The position numbers and the translations under genes are program-made. Of a stretch of 64,000 bases of DNA, positions 8,621 through 19,300 are shown piece by piece. Numbering within the stretch: position 1 is the first letter of the stretch; every line of letters begins with the position of its first letter. The notes below the pieces were generated by a model. The model worked only from the letters and a program-made list of their open reading frames with translations, did no database searches and was not told where the DNA came from. The DNA is taken from assembly GCA_944376905.1 (NCBI GenBank), contig CALWEA010000004.1, positions 45,156 to 109,155 on the forward strand, read 5' to 3'. The DNA is from an uncultured Clostridia bacterium (GTDB taxonomy: Bacteria; Bacillota; Clostridia; Christensenellales; UBA1242).

Positions 8621-8775
8621 CACTCATTCCCTACGCTAGATTAAGGACAAAAGCGGGACGCAAGGCGAGGAAGTTAGGGACACTGACGTTAGTCACATAG
8701 CCAGACGGATCGACGTACATCGCATTGCGCTTGTAGGTGACACTACCCGAACGCAACCATAAATGACACGCACTA
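8621..8775 (-). other. Putative DGR variable region (VR)
   Basis: The 3' end of the coding sequence plus ~10 bp after the stop has markedly higher GC than anything nearby. In the run between HLWLRSG and ALRPAFVL most codons end in C or T (for example AGT-GTC-ACC-TAC, later CCT-AAC-TTC-CTC), the outcome expected when AAC/AAT codons in a template are randomised at both A positions. The flanking words LWLRSG and ALRPAFVLNLA look constant. Position at the 3' end of a lectin-like target gene is where DGR variable regions lie. The template repeat and reverse transcriptase were not seen in this window. Confidence 0.65.
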
Positions 8776-10424
8776 TAACTGTCAGGACTATTTTGCGTTC
8801 CTCCTGATGAGTATGCAGTTTCTTTTGCAACTAGATTAGATTGATCTGAACCAGTGCTCGCTGGTGTAAAATATGTTCCTAAACTATATGAATCTGTCGC
8901 ATTTTCTACCCAACCACCACTATAATTTCTCGTTGAACCCAATAAAAACATGTTATATTTTATATCGTTATAATCTGTTGAGTTGAGTTTACTATTATAA
9001 CTTGTTATTGGCATTGTTTTTGGTATTATTTTTGTTTTTTGATTGCCTGTAAACATTGTGTTATATAAACTATTCGCATTTGTATTTAAAACTTTGTTTA
9101 TATCTGATTGTGAAAAATGGTTATAATAAGGCTCTACGTCATATCCGCTTGCTTTATATTGTGAGCGTAGTAAACCATATTCACTTAAAACTAAAACTTC
9201 ACTCGCTGTTTGCCATGCTCCACTTGTTGTTTTTCTATATTTGAATGTGTTTGTTGCTTCATCATACAACCACAATCCATTTGTTTTATTCACAGTTGTG
9301 AATAAAACATGTTGTCCTCCGCTATAAACTCCGTCTGTTACTCCTATTACTATCCAACGTACTGGCTCAACTAAATAATACTTACTTCCTTTTAATGCAT
9401 ATTTTTTACTACCGTCATTGTTATCAACATAATATGTCCCTTGTTGTGTTGCACTTATTTCAGTTTTTTTTCCTGCATAACTTTGTGGATATTCTCCCAT
9501 TTCTATATAATGAACATAGTAGTTTGATTCATCCCTATTATCATAAACTGGACCTGTTTTGCTTGCGTATTCATAAACAAAATAAAGTTGAACATTTAAA
9601 TTGATGGTTTTTTGTATTTCATTATTTGAAATTGCAATTGCCGTTATAGTTCCAGCAATTCCTCGTTGAGTGAAATTTTCGCTTTCTCCACCATCAGTAC
9701 GATTAAAATTTAATTCATAATCCGTATTAAGATTAAGAATTTTTTGACTATCATCATCGTATTTTCCAATAATGTTTAATCCATTTATTTTACTAATAAC
9801 ATCGTTATAACTACTTCCTTCGAATACGTTCAAAGCAGGAACTTCAAAAATTAATTCAGTTAAAAGTGGCTCATATTCTTGAAAATTTAAATTTATTTTA
9901 ATCATACCCAAAGAACTGCTTGCTGGTTGTCCACTTGTTGAGTCTAATCCCGTTGAAATTGTTAATATTTTAGTTTCATTACTAACAATTTTTTTGCTAT
10001 CCGCTGTTGAACTTCCACAATCTATTATGCATTGCAAATCTTTATTACCGCTGGTTTCATTTTCAAGAGATGTTATTCTAAAATAAACATCACCATTAAC
10101 CCCTATTGGCGTTAATGTTTGTGAGTTTATATGTATTGTGTCATTAGACATACTTTGAATATACATTCCATTTGAAACAGGGTTTAAACTATTAAATATT
10201 TCAACATATTCATTCTCTTCAATTGTTTGGTCAACTGTTCCGCCGTTTGCTCCGTCTATTCCCATTTCAACTTTAACTAAATATTCCGGTTGATATGATA
10301 TACCAACATTTATTTGTGAATTCTTTAATGTGGTTAAAGCATAAACTCCCATAAAACCCATTAAGCAAATTGTTAAAATTAAAGTTGTTGTTAAAAATAT
10401 TATTTTTTTCTTTGATTTTGTCAT
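8631..10424 (-). CDS. Exported surface protein with DUF6273-like, putatively DGR-diversified C-terminus
   Basis: Predicted 597-residue exported protein. The ATG at 10424 is preferred to the upstream in-frame ATGs because AAAGGAG lies seven bases before it and the paralogue at 1379 starts the same way. Residues 1-33 form a basic then hydrophobic export signal. Residues ~35-170 are the module shared with the 1-1379 protein. A central beta-rich or Ig-like part follows. From about residue 305 (VHYIEMGEYPQSY) to the end is a domain of the DUF6273 type, recognisable from EPVRWIVIG, HLWLRSG and ALRPAFVLNLA. The last ~45 codons use C/G-ending codons quite unlike the rest of the gene and fit an adenine-mutagenised DGR variable region. 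Ligand and localisation are unknown; surface display and variable binding are inferred. Confidence 0.85.
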   Translation of the reverse strand: MTKSKKKIIFLTTTLILTICLMGFMGVYALTTLKNSQINVGISYQPEYLVKVEMGIDGANGGTVDQTIEENEYVEIFNSLNPVSNGMYIQSMSNDTIHINSQTLTPIGVNGDVYFRITSLENETSGNKDLQCIIDCGSSTADSKKIVSNETKILTISTGLDSTSGQPASSSLGMIKINLNFQEYEPLLTELIFEVPALNVFEGSSYNDVISKINGLNIIGKYDDDSQKILNLNTDYELNFNRTDGGESENFTQRGIAGTITAIAISNNEIQKTINLNVQLYFVYEYASKTGPVYDNRDESNYYVHYIEMGEYPQSYAGKKTEISATQQGTYYVDNNDGSKKYALKGSKYYLVEPVRWIVIGVTDGVYSGGQHVLFTTVNKTNGLWLYDEATNTFKYRKTTSGAWQTASEVLVLSEYGLLRSQYKASGYDVEPYYNHFSQSDINKVLNTNANSLYNTMFTGNQKTKIIPKTMPITSYNSKLNSTDYNDIKYNMFLLGSTRNYSGGWVENATDSYSLGTYFTPASTGSDQSNLVAKETAYSSGGTQNSPDSYSACHLWLRSGSVTYKRNAMYVDPSGYVTNVSVPNFLALRPAFVLNLA

Positions 10425-10486
10425 AATATAACTCCTTTTAATATTTATCATTTTGTTCAAATCAAAATTTTTAAACAAAATTTTAA

Positions 10487-10492
10487 ATTATA
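10487..10492 (-). promoter_or_regulatory. Extended -10 promoter of the DUF6273 gene
   Basis: TGA-TATAAT on the minus strand, an extended -10 element without a clear -35. The predicted start is near 10480, giving a 5' leader of about 56 nt that ends with AAAGGAG before ATG 10424. Confidence 0.5.
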
Positions 10493-10670
10493 TCATTTAT
10501 AAATAATACAAATTCATATATTATTTTTAATAACCATAATAAAATAACAATTGATAAATTTCTATTTTTTATGCTTAAAGTTTCTAATTTGTATTTTTTA
10601 AAAATTTATAATTTCTAATAACAAACCCTTTATTTATAAGACTTTTTTTAAATTTTAATACTCCTTTTAA

Positions 10671-10697
10671 CTGCGTATTTAATGTATATATACGCAG
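10671..10697. repeat. 27-bp palindrome, inner end of cassette B
   Basis: Counterpart of 1854-1880. Arms of 11 bp with a single mismatch (CTGCGTATTTA against CTGCGTATATA) and centre ATGTA. Confidence 0.75.
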
Positions 10698-10787
10698 TGA
10701 TTTTCAATATATAGTGAAAAATTTTAGTAAATAAAAACATAAAAAGCATAAAACAAAATAAAAACATATAAAATTTTTAAAAAATAT

Positions 10788-10816
10788 TTGATAATTATGT
10801 TTTATTATGCTAAAAT
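10788..10816 (+). promoter_or_regulatory. Predicted promoter inside cassette B
   Basis: TTGATA at 10788-10793, a 17-base spacer and TAAAAT at 10811-10816 preceded by TGC. A transcript starting near 10823 would end at the palindrome terminator after about 50 nt. Confidence 0.5.
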
Positions 10817-10839
10817 ATTATTGTTGAGATAAGAAAAAA

Positions 10840-10866
10840 CTGCGTATATATACATTATATACGCAG
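10840..10866 (-). terminator. 27-bp palindrome, outer end of cassette B; terminator
   Basis: Perfect 11-bp arms with centre TACAT. On the minus strand it is followed by TTTTTTCTT, a good Rho-independent terminator about 55 bp after the phosphohexomutase stop. On the plus strand it is followed by TATTTTTTT, so it can work in both directions. Confidence 0.75.
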
Positions 10867-10919
10867 TATTTTTTTCGTAAAAACTATCAAATTTTTCTTA
10901 CTTTATTTTTAATTGTTAG

Positions 10920-12341
10920 TTATTGTTTCAAGTTAACGTCTATAAATTTTTCTAATTCTTTAACTATTTTGTTACACATTTTTTTTGTTGGGAACTCGGC
11001 AAATATTCTAACAACATTTTCATTCCCACTAAATCTAATAACTGCCCAGTAATTTTTTTCGAAATACATTTTTAAGCCATCATCATAAGATGTTTTTGTT
11101 ATTTTAAGAGCAAGATTTGGTAATTTTTTATCTTTAAAAATCAAGTTGTTTATTTCTTCTTTTTTTTCTTCATTAATAGGGTAAGCATATTCAACAACCT
11201 CACTAGGATAATTTAACTCTTTTTTTAAATTATCAACTATTTCGCACAACGAATTTGTTGTTTTCGATATAATATCCATAAATAAAACTGTTAGTAATAA
11301 ACCGTCTTTTTGCATTATATGCTTTCTTAAAGACATTCCATTACTTTCTATTCCCAATATTGCATTATCATTTTTTAGCATTTCTTTCGCAATATTCTTA
11401 AAACCAACTTTTGCATTTATAACTTTTAAATTATTTTTATTTGCGTATATATCAATCAATTGACTTAATGCACAATTTTTAACTATATCTCCATCATAGC
11501 CACATTCAATTAAATATTTAATTAAAACAACAGACAAATAATTACAATCAAAAGGTTCTCCTTTGCAAGAAATAGCGGTAAATCTATCACCATCTCCATC
11601 AAGTGCAACTCCTAAATCAAAATTATTTGACTGCATTATTTTAATTTGGTCTTGAATATTTGTTACATAAGGTGCAGTTACTTTTTTTTCAAAATAAGGG
11701 TCTATCTCCTCTTTTACAATTTGAAAATTTTTTAATCCTATTTTTTTAACTATATACTTAAAGCAATCAACGCTACTGCCATGCATTGCATTAAATAATA
11801 TTTTAGGTTGTCTTTTCTTTATTCTTTTTACATCAACTAAGGACAATAAAGAATCACAATATTTTTCAATATTATCAGTTACTTTTATTAAACCTTTTTC
11901 TATCCCTATTTCATAATCTAACGATTTAACATCTTTAATTGAATTTGCAATTTTTTCAAAGTATTTATTAAAATCTTCAGGAGTTTCCCTTCCATACTTT
12001 AAAAAAATTTTTATTCCATTATAAAGATACGTATTATGACTTGCAGTTATGTGAATACCAAATTCTCGATTTTTAGTTTCATAAGCAATTAAAGGAGATG
12101 GTGTTGGATTTTCAAAAAATAAAGTTTTAATATTTTCAAAAGCAAAAACTTCTATAAGCCATTTAGCAAATTCTTTCCCCATAAATCTATTATCGTAGCC
12201 AACAGGAACAATAATATCGTTTAATTTTAACTCTTTTATTTTTTTGCATACAGCGTATGCTATTTTTTGAATTGATGTTTTTGTTAATGTGTCCGCCACT
12301 ATTCCTCTAAAACCACTCGTTCCAAAATGTATTTTCTCCAT
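10920..12341 (-). CDS. Phosphohexomutase (phosphoglucomutase/phosphomannomutase family)
   Basis: Alpha-D-phosphohexomutase that moves phosphate between C1 and C6 of a hexose phosphate, supplying sugar nucleotides for the cell wall or storage. The 473-residue protein has the four-domain layout: FGTSGFRGI at the start, the phosphoserine loop TASHN (Ser101), the metal loop DGDGDR (about 247), a sugar-specificity loop reading GIESNG (about 331) and the C-terminal phosphate loop RFSGNENVVRIF (about 440). The usual motifs are GEESG and R(x)SGTEP, so the sugar and phosphate loops are both altered (ESNG, GNEN). It is probably still an active enzyme, but its substrate cannot be assigned. A ribosome binding site (GAGAGG) precedes the ATG. 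Confidence 0.88.
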   Translation of the reverse strand: MEKIHFGTSGFRGIVADTLTKTSIQKIAYAVCKKIKELKLNDIIVPVGYDNRFMGKEFAKWLIEVFAFENIKTLFFENPTPSPLIAYETKNREFGIHITASHNTYLYNGIKIFLKYGRETPEDFNKYFEKIANSIKDVKSLDYEIGIEKGLIKVTDNIEKYCDSLLSLVDVKRIKKRQPKILFNAMHGSSVDCFKYIVKKIGLKNFQIVKEEIDPYFEKKVTAPYVTNIQDQIKIMQSNNFDLGVALDGDGDRFTAISCKGEPFDCNYLSVVLIKYLIECGYDGDIVKNCALSQLIDIYANKNNLKVINAKVGFKNIAKEMLKNDNAILGIESNGMSLRKHIMQKDGLLLTVLFMDIISKTTNSLCEIVDNLKKELNYPSEVVEYAYPINEEKKEEINNLIFKDKKLPNLALKITKTSYDDGLKMYFEKNYWAVIRFSGNENVVRIFAEFPTKKMCNKIVKELEKFIDVNLKQ

Positions 12342-12485
12342 AATTTTTACCTCTCTATCCTTTTTGCAAATTAAATTGTAAATATAACATAATAATAAAA
12401 TGTCGTATATAAATACTTAACAAACTCAAAATTAAAAAAAACATTTTAACTATAATTTTTAAAAAACAATAAAAATTTATAAGAA

Positions 12486-12520
12486 AAAACTTAACAAACG
12501 AAAATCGATTGCTAAGTTTT
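12486..12520 (-). terminator. Rho-independent terminator after the 12526-13143 gene
   Basis: A 12-bp stem (AAAACTTAGCAA with TTGTTAAGTTTT, one G-U pair) followed on the minus strand by TTTTTTCTT, immediately after the stop codon. Confidence 0.8.
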
Positions 12521-12525
12521 CTCTG

Positions 12526-13143
12526 TTATGCATTTACATTTTCTAGAGTTACATTAATACTTTGTTCAATTTCAATATCACTATAAGTTTTTTCAAGTTG
12601 ATATCTTATTTCTATAATAACTTTCGCATTTTCATCATTTTCTGATGTTGCAATAGGAATATTTTGCGAAACTTGTTGAGTCGAAGACTCAATATCATGC
12701 TTAGCAATCTCTTCGTTAGTTATTGGATTTTTAAAAACAATTTGAGAAACAAATCTTCCATCTTGGTCAAAAGCAACACCTGAAACAGTTACTTTTGCTG
12801 GATAATCTGTATTTTTATTGCTAATAGCAAGTTTAATAACAGCAGATGTAAAATTCTCTTCAGGGTTTTCACTCGTTACAAAAACTATATCTGGAATTTT
12901 CCAAGATTGTTCTGTTAACCCACTGGTTGTTGTTGATGTTGAAAAATATTTTTGTGAATTACTTGCAGGAGCCCATTCCGCTTCCCCATTAATATCAATC
13001 TTTAAATTATCATCTTTAAAATTGAAAACAACATCACTTGTTACAGTTCTAAAAGGAGAGAGAACCGAATATATACCAAATCCTAATATTAAAATAACAA
13101 TAACAATTGCTATAGTTGTAAAAACAACGCTTCTATTCTTCAT
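12526..13143 (-). CDS. Membrane-anchored exported protein, function unknown
   Basis: I do not recognise a family. The 205-residue protein starts with MKNRS and one long hydrophobic helix (about 8-31), then a beta-rich, Ser/Thr-rich extracytoplasmic domain with words such as VVFNFKDDNLKIDINGEAEW and IIEIRYQLEKTYSDIEIEQS. No cysteine at a lipobox and no C-terminal sorting signal is visible, so the helix is either an anchor or a signal peptide. The ATG at 13143 is preferred over the upstream GTG because GAGG lies at the right distance. It has its own promoter and terminator and lies between the phosphohexomutase and the giant lipoprotein. Its general plan resembles that of the 44351-44953 protein (N-terminal helix plus beta domain). 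Confidence 0.7.
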   Translation of the reverse strand: MKNRSVVFTTIAIVIVILILGFGIYSVLSPFRTVTSDVVFNFKDDNLKIDINGEAEWAPASNSQKYFSTSTTTSGLTEQSWKIPDIVFVTSENPEENFTSAVIKLAISNKNTDYPAKVTVSGVAFDQDGRFVSQIVFKNPITNEEIAKHDIESSTQQVSQNIPIATSENDENAKVIIEIRYQLEKTYSDIEIEQSINVTLENVNA

Positions 13144-13170
13144 ATACACCTCGTTTTATTTGATAATTAT

Positions 13171-13199
13171 ATTATAACTAAAAATTTTAGAAAAAGCAA
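13171..13199 (-). promoter_or_regulatory. Sigma-A promoter of the 12526-13143 gene
   Basis: TTGCTT at 13194-13199, a 17-base spacer and a perfect TATAAT at 13171-13176. Confidence 0.7.
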
Positions 13200-13355
13200 A
13201 AATTTTTTTAAATTTTTTTATTTTTTTATAAATTAAAATGATATTTTTCCTTCTTTTAAATAAAAGTTATCAATTACTCTACTTAATTTGTTTAATTTTA
13301 TATAATATATTTATTTTCTTTATTGTTTTTTATAGTTGCTTTTAAACAAAATTTT

Positions 13356-16300
13356 TTAGAGATAATTCCAATAATTATTCTGTTCAAGAACTAAGTTTAA
13401 ATTTGAATTTTCGCTAGGCAAAACTAAATATTGTGAATCTTGCATTCTCAAAATAGGAGTTTTTATTTGATTTTCATCTATTTCATATTGCCCATCATAT
13501 TCAGGTGCTGTTTGCAACTTAATTGCATTTTCTAGTAAATCTCCAAAAGGAATTTTTTGAGTTGGAACTCCTTCAACAGAAGTTGTTTCCGCAACAGGAA
13601 CACCAAAGCCAAATATTCCGCCATATTTAAGAATAGCAGTTGCTTGATTTTTCATATTTGTTACGTTTATGCTAAGTTTTGAATGAGAACAACTTGAATA
13701 AAGGTCATAAAGTTCTTGCATAGTTAATTCATCAAAAATAATTGCTTCTCCGGCATAAGTTTTACTTGCGTCTGCATACACACCTCCAACAATACCCCCA
13801 AGAGTTCCATAATAAGTGCCTTCAAAAATAACTGAATTAATAGATATATCTAAATGGTTTTCACATCCATTAAATGTTAAAACATTACCAACCCGACAAT
13901 GCGATTTATTATTAAAACTAAATGTTTCATAAGTTAATATACTTTCACCAACTAATCCTCCAACAGTAACCCTATACAAACTATCCGTTTTAACAGTTAT
14001 TTTACTGTCAGGATTATTGACATTATTTGTCAAGCCAGTTGAACAATTTATTATAGAAACATCATCAGCACGCAATTGTGAACTAACATTAACAGTTGGT
14101 TGATAATTTGTTCTTCCAACAATACCTCCAACAGTAACATTTGTTCCGGCACTATTTTGAGTGTTGCCAACAATATTGATACTACCAACAAAATTAACAT
14201 TATTGAGTTGACCGCCTAGCATCTCACCAACAACACCACCAATTAAACTAGGACTTGAAACATTCCAAACCAAATTTATATATGATGTTGCGTTTTCAAT
14301 GCTACCGCTTTGCATAAACCCAACCAAACCTCCAATAACTTTTGGAACAATAGGATTAATTTTAAAGAAATTAGAATCTGCATTACCTCTTACAGTAACA
14401 TTTTTTATATCTCCGCAAAGTTCTCCAGCAATAATACCACCATAAGCAGTTGCTCGAACAAACTGTCCACTAATAATTTCTATATTAATATTTTCAGCAA
14501 TAACATTGTTGCCAATTTTTCCAAACATTAATCCAGCAATTTCTGCCATTGATGCTATCTCTCTTGAAACTGTTGAATTTATGATTTCACCGCTATTATT
14601 CGCAACACCAATTATTGCACCAGCATAAGAAATTTTAGTTGTTTTTGTGTTTGTAAAAATACCAACCTTTTCCCCTTCCTGACTACTATCATAGGAAGCA
14701 CGAGCAGATATAGAACTTGATATATTATTGATTTTAAAGTTATTTATAGCAACACCAACAACTCCGCCAACAGCATAATGTCCAATTATAACCAACCCAG
14801 TTTGTTCATACTCAAAACCTAAGGCATTGACATTATATAGTGAGCCACTTTCCAAAGAGCCAGCCAATGAACCAACAAAATCTGTATTTGGCATATTGAT
14901 ATACTTTGGTGCAATGTTAAGATTTCTAACTGCACCCTCTCCTGTATTACCATTCCCAATTTTAGCAAAAAGTCCACCGTTGGTTAAATTTTCTTTTGTG
15001 TCTATAACATATCCTTTAATTGTCATACCATTACCTTCAATGTCTCCTTTGAAAATAATTTTGTATAACATTGAATTATTAATATTTTCCTCAGTGTAAT
15101 CAATATTTGCAACGATTCTATAATAACTATTATTAATGTTCCTATTACTATTTTGTGTTATAAGTGTTTCTAAATCGCTTGCACTAGCAATTGTATGAGG
15201 ATTATAAACACTACCCTCTGCATTTTTATTTTCTATATAAACATAAGTTGTTTGTCCTGTTACAGGGTCAACAGTTATATTCTCACTATCTAGAGATTTT
15301 TGGGAAACTGCAATTAAATTAGGTGCGACCAATTCAGGCTTACCATAAATAAATTGTTGTTGTTGACCGTCTATCTCAAATTCTAATTCAACACTTCTTG
15401 AAGGATAAAACCAAATTCCACCTCTTTTATTTGTTGAAGATGATAAAATAAAGTTTTCAAAATAATTTTCAATAGAAAATTCTATCTCGCTTAGTGCCGT
15501 TACACCTGAAATAGTTGTTTTGTTGACTGTACTATTAACAGTTCCAAGCAAATAGAATGAATTTGTTACAGTTCCAACAACATCATCTATTTTATTGAAA
15601 ACTATATAACCATAAGCAGTTTGCCCACTTTCCCCAAAAGTTGAAGTTGAATAAGTGTTGTTAATATTACCACCATTTCTAAAAACAAAACCAGCACGAG
15701 TTGAACTTGAATGAATTGGTATATTTGAATATGAATTTTCAATATTACCATAATTATCAAAAACAAAACCAGCAACTTGTGTTTGAGAATTAATTATTTT
15801 ATTAACACCGCTACTATAAACATTAATTGCAGAAAATTCACCGCTAACATAAGATGTTTGGATAATTGCAGGCTCGGTTGATGATGTTGTTATTCCATTA
15901 CGAACAACGAAACCTGCGGTGTGATTTAAAACATCACCACTTTTATTTATAAGTTTACTCTCAGAAACATAACTAGAAGAAATAATATTATCATTAACTC
16001 CCGCCAACCCTGCCAAGTTAGCACCAGCAACTAAATTCATTTTAACTTGTGAGTTTGTTATGAAACCATTATTGTAGCCAGTTATTCCTGCAACATAATT
16101 ATTTGTTATTGTTTCTTGTTGCCCTAGAATAACAATATTTGCGGTTGCATATTCATCAGAAACAACACTACAATTTGTTATTGAACCATTATTAACTCCG
16201 GCAATAAAACCAAAATTAACAGCATTAATATTTGTTATTTCAACGTTAAGACTTTGTTTTATATCAATTTTAACATTTTTGACAACGGTTTTTTCTGGCA

Positions 16301-19300
16301 ATGTTCCAAAAAGGCCAACGGCAGATAAGTTTTGAACTCTCCAATTTGAATTAAAACTGAAACTGAATCCATTACCATTAAACCCAGCAATTGCAACATT
16401 AATAGGAGAAAAGTCGGTTGGCAAAACAATATCATCTAATTGCATATACCACATACCTTCTTGCATATTAATAAAATCGTCATAAGTGTAAATAGGAATA
16501 GCATTATTCTCTAAACCTGTTGCATAAACCTCAACAGCAATATCAGTTGCCAAAGAAAAGACATTTTGTTCATTTTCTAAAGCAAGAGTTGGAACTCCGT
16601 TAAGATATTTAAAATAAGAATTAAATGTTAAATTATAAAGAGCATTTTGTGCAGATGTTAATTTTAATGGAGCATAACTATATGTATAATCTCCATTAAC
16701 AATGTTTGAAGTTATGCGCAAGTATTCATTATTAATGTAAGTATTACCAGTAAATTCTGTTTTTGTTATATATGGTCCAGCAATTCCTATTTGCTTTGCA
16801 GAAATACCCCAAGTTGCATTTCTTGTCAAACTATCTTCAAAATTTTGAACTGCTTTTGAAACAATAGCAGAATTAGTGTCATACTCAACAGAAACACCAT
16901 TAATAAGTTTAACCGCCAAAGGAGTTGTATTTCCAATAGCAACTCGCATTAACCCATTTTCAGCATTTTGAATAACAGTAGAGCCAGAATAGTCATCAAT
17001 AGATTGATTATCTAAATCCAAAGGAGTAAGATTTTCCAATAAAACAACAAAATCAACAATAACTAAATTAATTTCTATTTTATCGCTAGTATAATATAAA
17101 CCATCAACAACAGTTTGCCCATAAGTTGTTATTGTAACATTATAACCTTCCTGCCCACTAATATAATTGATATTTGAAGCAATATTTAATTTATAAGAGC
17201 CATCATTTTGCAAACGAATTTCTGCATAATTAGAAGTTGATTGAGTTACTATCTCATCTGTACTAAACCCATGAACAATAACATCAAGGTCGTAACTCAA
17301 CCCTTTTGCAACATAATATTTTCCATCTATTGCTTCTTTTCCACGAATTTTAAATTCAACCGTATCTTTAATAATAACATTAACTGTTTTTTCTTGTTGA
17401 AATTGTATAATAGGACTTTGCGTAACAATATCACTACCATTTTGCAACTTAACAGCAGAAACTACTAATGTTGCTTTTGAATTCTCAACCGCACTACTTG
17501 TTGTTGTATATCTAACCAAAATTTGTGCAGAAGTAAGAGAAGTTAAATGCTGTTTAATAACTCTAATTGGAATATTAACACCATCTGTTGTATACTCAAC
17601 CCCATAAAGAGTTTCAAGATTACCTTGGTCAGTTTCGTAAACAACTTCTAAAACAAGAGGAGTATTATTAGTAAAATTAGTTGAAGCATTATTAACTGAA
17701 ATATAATCAAAATCGGCAAAATAAGGATAAACATCTATTTGCAAAACACTATTTGCACCAGGCGCAACAAAATTTTCCTCTGCTTTTGTTTTGTCAACAC
17801 TACCAACAACATTGTAATAATTTTTAAGGGTTATATTTGAAACTTGTTGCTTAATTAAATTAACAGTTATTGTTTCAACAACCCCATTATCAGCAATGAA
17901 ATTAATATAATAAATACCATTGTAATCTTCATTATTTAATGCGTATTTTTGATAGTTAAAAACAAACTTAAATGTTCCATTTTGACCAGTATAATTATAT
18001 AAATTAGTTATCTCAGTTGCATCGTATCCTTTAAAACTTTCAATTATAAAATAATCATCTACTTCAAATGTTTCACCAACTTTGGCAAAGGTTATTTGAA
18101 GCGAGTCGTCATCATAATCAGTTATTTGATTAATATTAACTGTGAAAACATCAAGTGGTTCAACTGTTGTTGAAGAGAAATTAACTTCAAAACGTTCTGT
18201 TCCTTTTTGTGCAAGGGCAATAATACTTGTTTCACTTGTTGTTTCAGTTATAAGATTATCCATCTCACTATCAATATTATTTTCTTTATCACCATAAAAC
18301 ATATTAACAGCACCAACATTGGCAATGTTTGTTTTAAAAACTGGAACAAAAGTAATTGTATTGCTAGCATTTGCGATTATTTCACCCCCAATATTGAAAA
18401 TCAAACTATTTCCAACATCAGTTATGTTAATATATTGTTTTTCTTCGTTGATATGATAAGTTAAAGAAGCTTCATTGTTATTAACTAATCTAACAAATAA
18501 AGATTGATTATAATCATCTTTAACTTTAATATCAGAATGATTAAAGAAATATTTTAATTCAATTGGCGAATTTTGATAAACAACAATTGTCGAACCGTTT
18601 GTTATAACACTATTATTTGAAGCATTAATTGTGTATTGATTAAAAGCATTAGTAACTAAAATATAAAGATAAATGCTACCTTTTGTATTGTTTAAAATGC
18701 TTGAAACTTGAAGTATAGCCAAGCCAGTTCCGTAAATATTAATTTTACCATTACTATCGATATTCAATATTTCTCTATTAAGAGAAGTTATATTAACACT
18801 ATCTGGATAACTAAAAACAAAAGGAATATTTCTATAAAGATTTAAATAATCAATGTATTTTTGTTGGGTTGATTGCTCTGCTTGATAATAAAACATGTAT
18901 GCAACAAGGTTATCATAAAGAACATTTTCTGTTTCTAATTTACCAGCCCCCAAATCATAATCACTTTCAATTCTATCAACTTCAACGACAATATCTTGAT
19001 AAGCAAATAAAGAATAATACGGAATGTCTTTATTATATTTTATAAATTCAAAGTCATTACCAATTTTAGAATAAGCAACTGGAAAAATTTTCCCACTAAT
19101 GTTACTTTCATAATAATAGAATGCTTGATTAGTTGGGGAATATAATTTTTGGTTGATAGTTGAATTTTCATTTCCAGAAATAGCACCAATGTTTCCAGAA
19201 TTAGATAAGGCAGTTAGCATATATTTAAAATTGGTTTGATAAATTGCTTGAACAGTGTTTTGAGTAACATAATCATATTGAGTTGGATTGTCAGTATAAC

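Larger units (their letters stand above)
10581..10866. repeat. Intergenic cassette copy B with palindromic ends
   Basis: Second copy of the 1764-2049 cassette, same length. It again lies upstream of an export-module gene, here about 157 bp from its ATG. It fills most of the gap 10425-10919. The predicted plus-strand promoter TTGATA-17-TGC-TAAAAT (10788-10816) is stronger than in copy A. Confidence 0.85.
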
